Positions 63,805 through 64,000 of a stretch of 64,000 nucleotides of DNA are shown here, piece by piece. Source of the DNA: Kordiimonas sp. SCSIO 12603 (lineage in GTDB: Bacteria > Pseudomonadota > Alphaproteobacteria > Sphingomonadales > Kordiimonadaceae); contig NZ_CP073748.1 in the NCBI RefSeq assembly GCF_024398035.1, positions 177,501-241,500 of the forward strand, given 5' to 3'. The notes beneath the pieces are model-generated. The model searched no databases. It was not told the origin of the DNA and worked only from the letters and a program-made list of their open reading frames with translations. Made by a program: the position numbers and the translations under genes. The first letter of the stretch is position 1, and each line of letters starts with the position of its first letter.

Positions 63805-64000
63805 ATGTCATACACAAAAACATCTCTGATAAAACTCCTTAGCCAGGTAGTTCTTTGCTGGATTATTGCCACGCAAGCTTCACTGGCCGAAGATAAATTC
63901 ACCCATATTAAAGATGTAACCATCTGTTACAGCGATGCTGCTTCAATGCCAAATTTCGAAGATGCAGGCTGCACTAAAACCAGTTTCTACGACGTTAAAC
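63805..64000 (+). CDS. Exported protein, partial (right edge)
   Basis: A reading frame opens at 63805 and runs off the window end without a stop (65 codons seen). The product begins with a signal peptide (MSYTKTSLIKLLSQVVLCW, cleaved near SLA-ED), followed by DKFTHIKDVTICYSDAASMP and later GCTKTSFYDV. Paired Cys in an exported N-terminal domain occur in the sensor domains of some membrane-bound diguanylate cyclases and kinases, but too little is visible to name it. The ribosome site is weak, and the overlapping minus-strand frame is judged to be a shadow. Confidence 0.5.
   Translation, partial: MSYTKTSLIKLLSQVVLCWIIATQASLAEDKFTHIKDVTICYSDAASMPNFEDAGCTKTSFYDVK

Noticed and set aside
63723-63923. 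A 66-residue minus-strand open frame near the right edge
   Set aside because: It overlaps the plus-strand exported protein, which has a convincing signal peptide and stays open to the window end. The minus frame has no ribosome site or domain.

Overview
This is a stretch of chromosome from an alphaproteobacterium of moderate G+C (mid-to-high 40s by eye, not computed). The lineage call rests on a gcrA cell-cycle regulator, an argD-argF-hslO block, a hemC-hemD-(Mic60-like)-hemY block, a tsaD-gpsA-yciI-EVE block and a SUF operon led by an Rrf2 regulator. The gene mix fits a marine, aerobic heterotroph such as a Kordiimonas relative, but that genus is a guess. No phage, insertion sequence, CRISPR array, tRNA or rRNA gene was seen. 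Gene density is high; no gene-free stretch exceeds about 220 bases.

Layout. 0-4 kb: a pentapeptide-repeat protein, a TerB-like protein, a VOC-fold protein and glycerol kinase. 3.7-15.1 kb: an eight-gene minus-strand operon (AtuA, biotin-dependent carboxylase beta subunit, enoyl-CoA hydratase, biotin-carrying alpha subunit, TIGR03084 protein, three acyl-CoA dehydrogenases) with a divergent TetR gene. It resembles the acyclic-terpene (citronellol/geraniol) or another branched acyl-CoA pathway. 15-23.3 kb: a dihaem cytochrome c peroxidase-like lipoprotein, an unknown protein with a YgjK-like GH63 glycosidase, a PYROXD2-like oxidoreductase, a DUF418 membrane protein and a LigB-type dioxygenase. 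23.4-28.8 kb: hslO, argF, argD, an orphan ABC-2 permease, gcrA, cytochrome c' and a ParB-site-like palindrome. 28.8-31.4 kb: E1 alpha and beta of a 2-oxoacid dehydrogenase with a cytochrome b561. 31.5-37.8 kb: the SUF iron-sulfur operon (Rrf2, sufB, C, D, S, sufT, A-type carrier). 37.8-40.5 kb: trhP and trhO, two routes to the same tRNA wobble modification, side by side.

40.5-42.5 kb holds the least explained part of the window: a tandemly duplicated two-gene module. Each copy pairs a membrane-associated protein carrying a shared beta-rich domain with a small XRE-type regulator that ends in one transmembrane helix. The two copies share sequence elements upstream. 42.6-50.3 kb: hemY, Mic60-like, hemD and hemC, then divergently tsaD, gpsA, YciI, EVE and Rieske proteins. 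50.3-54.5 kb: a lipoprotein, SixA, a TEX30-type hydrolase, a glutathione transferase, a single-domain response regulator and a methyltransferase. 54.6-58.9 kb: rpmI-rplT-pheS-pheT. 59-64 kb: DUF3052 and GNAT proteins, a cupin and a glutathione transferase under a divergent TetR with two matching operators, a class C beta-lactamase-like hydrolase, and a secreted or membrane protein cut by the right edge.

Many operon junctions overlap as TAATG or ATGA, suggesting translational coupling. Several starts were moved from the longest open frame to one with a good Shine-Dalgarno sequence, and GTG and TTG starts are common. All function calls were made by reading the sequence without database searches.
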